Shown here: positions 63,282 to 64,000 of the stretch, piece by piece
Numbering within the stretch: position 1 is the stretch's first letter
Layout: every line of letters begins with the position of its first letter
Notes under the pieces: model-generated
Told to the model about the DNA's origin: nothing
Databases searched by the model: none
The model's input: the letters and a program-made list of their open reading frames with translations, nothing else
From: Promethearchaeota archaeon
GTDB lineage: Archaea; Asgardarchaeota; Lokiarchaeia; Sigynarchaeales; SOKP01
Direction of reading: 5' to 3'
NCBI GenBank assembly: GCA_013375495.1
Contig: JABXKC010000013.1
Coordinates: 1-64,000, forward strand
DNA length: 64,000 nucleotides
Program-made: the position numbers and the translations under genes

Positions 63282-63791
63282 ATGAAAATTGTTATAGTTC
63301 TTGCAATGCATGGAATGCCGCCTAATGATTTTCCTCAAAAAGAAACTCTCGACTATTTTATGCTCCATTCAAGGCTAGAAAACATGCCAGGGCCACCATC
63401 TCCAAAGATGCAACAACAATACGCAGAATTGGACAGCAAAATGCGTAATTGGCCGCGAACTAAAGAAAATGATCAATACTATTTAACTTCAAATGAAATA
63501 GCTACTGTTCTTTCAAATCAGACGAGTCATAAGGTTGTAGTTGGATTTAACGAATTTTGTTCTCCATCTCTGGATGAGGCATTTGAGGAAGCCCTACAAC
63601 TAAATCCTGATAAAATTATTGTTGTTACTCCTATGATGACTCAGGGAGGCGAACATTCCGAAAAAGACATACCTGAAGCTATTGAACGAGCAAAAAAGAA
63701 AAATCCAAATATTAAGTTCTCTTACGTATGGCCTTTTGATATTTCTAAAATAGCGGTATTCTTAGCAGAGCAAATTAAGGAGTATTATTAA
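63282..63791 (+). CDS. CbiX-like protein (sirohydrochlorin chelatase family)
   Basis: A 169-residue protein of the CbiX/SirB type, which inserts cobalt or nickel/iron into sirohydrochlorin. The metal-binding His are in VLAMHGMPPNDFP (H10) and in TQGGEHSEKDIPEAIE. CSPSLDEAFEEAL and IIVVTPMMTQGG follow the family. It has an insertion at about residues 20-60 relative to the short archaeal CbiX, so the substrate may differ. It fits the cobalamin-dependent metabolism seen (acsC, corrinoid protein, cbiMQO). ATG at 63282. Confidence 0.75.
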   Translation: MKIVIVLAMHGMPPNDFPQKETLDYFMLHSRLENMPGPPSPKMQQQYAELDSKMRNWPRTKENDQYYLTSNEIATVLSNQTSHKVVVGFNEFCSPSLDEAFEEALQLNPDKIIVVTPMMTQGGEHSEKDIPEAIERAKKKNPNIKFSYVWPFDISKIAVFLAEQIKEYY

Positions 63792-63907
63792 GATTGAATC
63801 AAATCTACATTTCAAACATTACTTTTTTTTTAATTTTTTTGGAGGGTCTGTTTGATGACCGTTTTATTCTCCAAAAAGATTACATAAAAACTCGAAAAGA
63901 CTCCCAT

Positions 63908-63940
63908 CTGTTAAATTGTTCAATTTACTTAACAGTTTTT
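63908..63940 (+). terminator. Hairpin plus T-tract
   Basis: CTGTTAA (63908-63914) pairs with TTAACAG (63929-63935), followed at once by TTTTTG. This has intrinsic-terminator form, 117 bases downstream of the CbiX-like gene. Another stem, GGTC/GACC nested in GGAG/CTCC, lies at about 63841-63873 between the two. The end of the window (63941-64000) is AT-rich without signals. Confidence 0.45.
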
Positions 63941-64000
63941 GTATCAACCTCCGTAGATTTTTTATTTTGAATTATAAAATACTTAAATCTAACTTATTTA

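Noticed and set aside
1..64000. CRISPR arrays, tRNA or rRNA genes, insertion sequences
   Set aside because: No regularly spaced repeats, no T-loop/anticodon arrangements, no rRNA core sequences and no transposase were found on reading both strands by eye; a tRNA covariance scan could still find a divergent or intron-containing tRNA.

Overview
This window looks like chromosomal DNA of an AT-rich anaerobic archaeon, most likely an Asgard archaeon of the Lokiarchaeia type. Several things point this way: a full-length TFB with zinc ribbon, ribosomal protein eS26 (found in TACK/Asgard archaea and eukaryotes, generally missing from euryarchaea), two roadblock/LC7-type proteins, TrmY, a CODH/acetyl-CoA synthase corrinoid subunit, archaeal TATA boxes, GGTGAT-type ribosome binding sites and many TTG starts. 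No rRNA, tRNA, CRISPR array, transposase or integrase was seen.

Layout. 0-3 kb is a gene-poor, decayed-looking stretch with an LRR protein and several small orphan ORFs. 3-10 kb holds TFB, two roadblock-like proteins, a possible structured RNA, a divergent cobalt/nickel ECF transporter (cbiQ-cbiO versus cbiM-PDGLE), TrmY, a CDP-alcohol phosphatidyltransferase and eS26. 10-25 kb carries a PIN-TPR fusion, MobB, a PurM/HypE-type protein, an ADP-forming acyl-CoA ligase alpha subunit, an MFS transporter and two large unrecognised proteins (637 and 1203 aa). 25-36 kb has acsC, a HAD phosphatase, a gingipain-like C25 protease, a TPR protein, a MoaD/ThiS-like protein ending in GGN, RNase Z, a coiled-coil protein and a MacB/LolD-type ABC exporter.

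36-43 kb is a sulfur and C1 block: a corrinoid protein, TusA, an IscS with no PLP lysine, an IscU with an unusual C-terminal extension, a CoA-disulfide/persulfide reductase fused to rhodanese-TusA-rhodanese, and an HdrD-like Fe-S protein. 43-60 kb is rich in oxidative-stress genes: rubrerythrin, 2Fe superoxide reductase, FprA, a rubredoxin, a short rubredoxin-like protein, and NADH:rubredoxin reductase with its own rubredoxin domain. Between them lie transporters, an acyl-CoA dehydrogenase, a NosD-like surface protein and a D-aminoacylase-type hydrolase. 60-64 kb ends with a cold-shock-domain/DEAD-box helicase fusion, a ferredoxin-type protein and a CbiX-like protein.

Two genome-level observations stand out. 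First, five conserved genes (TFB, eS26, mobB, cbiO and an FtsX-type permease) have no ATG, GTG or TTG where the protein must begin; each has an in-frame ATT there, and four of the five have a Shine-Dalgarno-like sequence at suitable spacing. Second, three short truncated copies of local genes (a rubredoxin 3' end, a transporter 3' end, and a ferredoxin-gene promoter plus 5' end) lie within a few kb of their intact parents, which indicates recent local duplication and decay.
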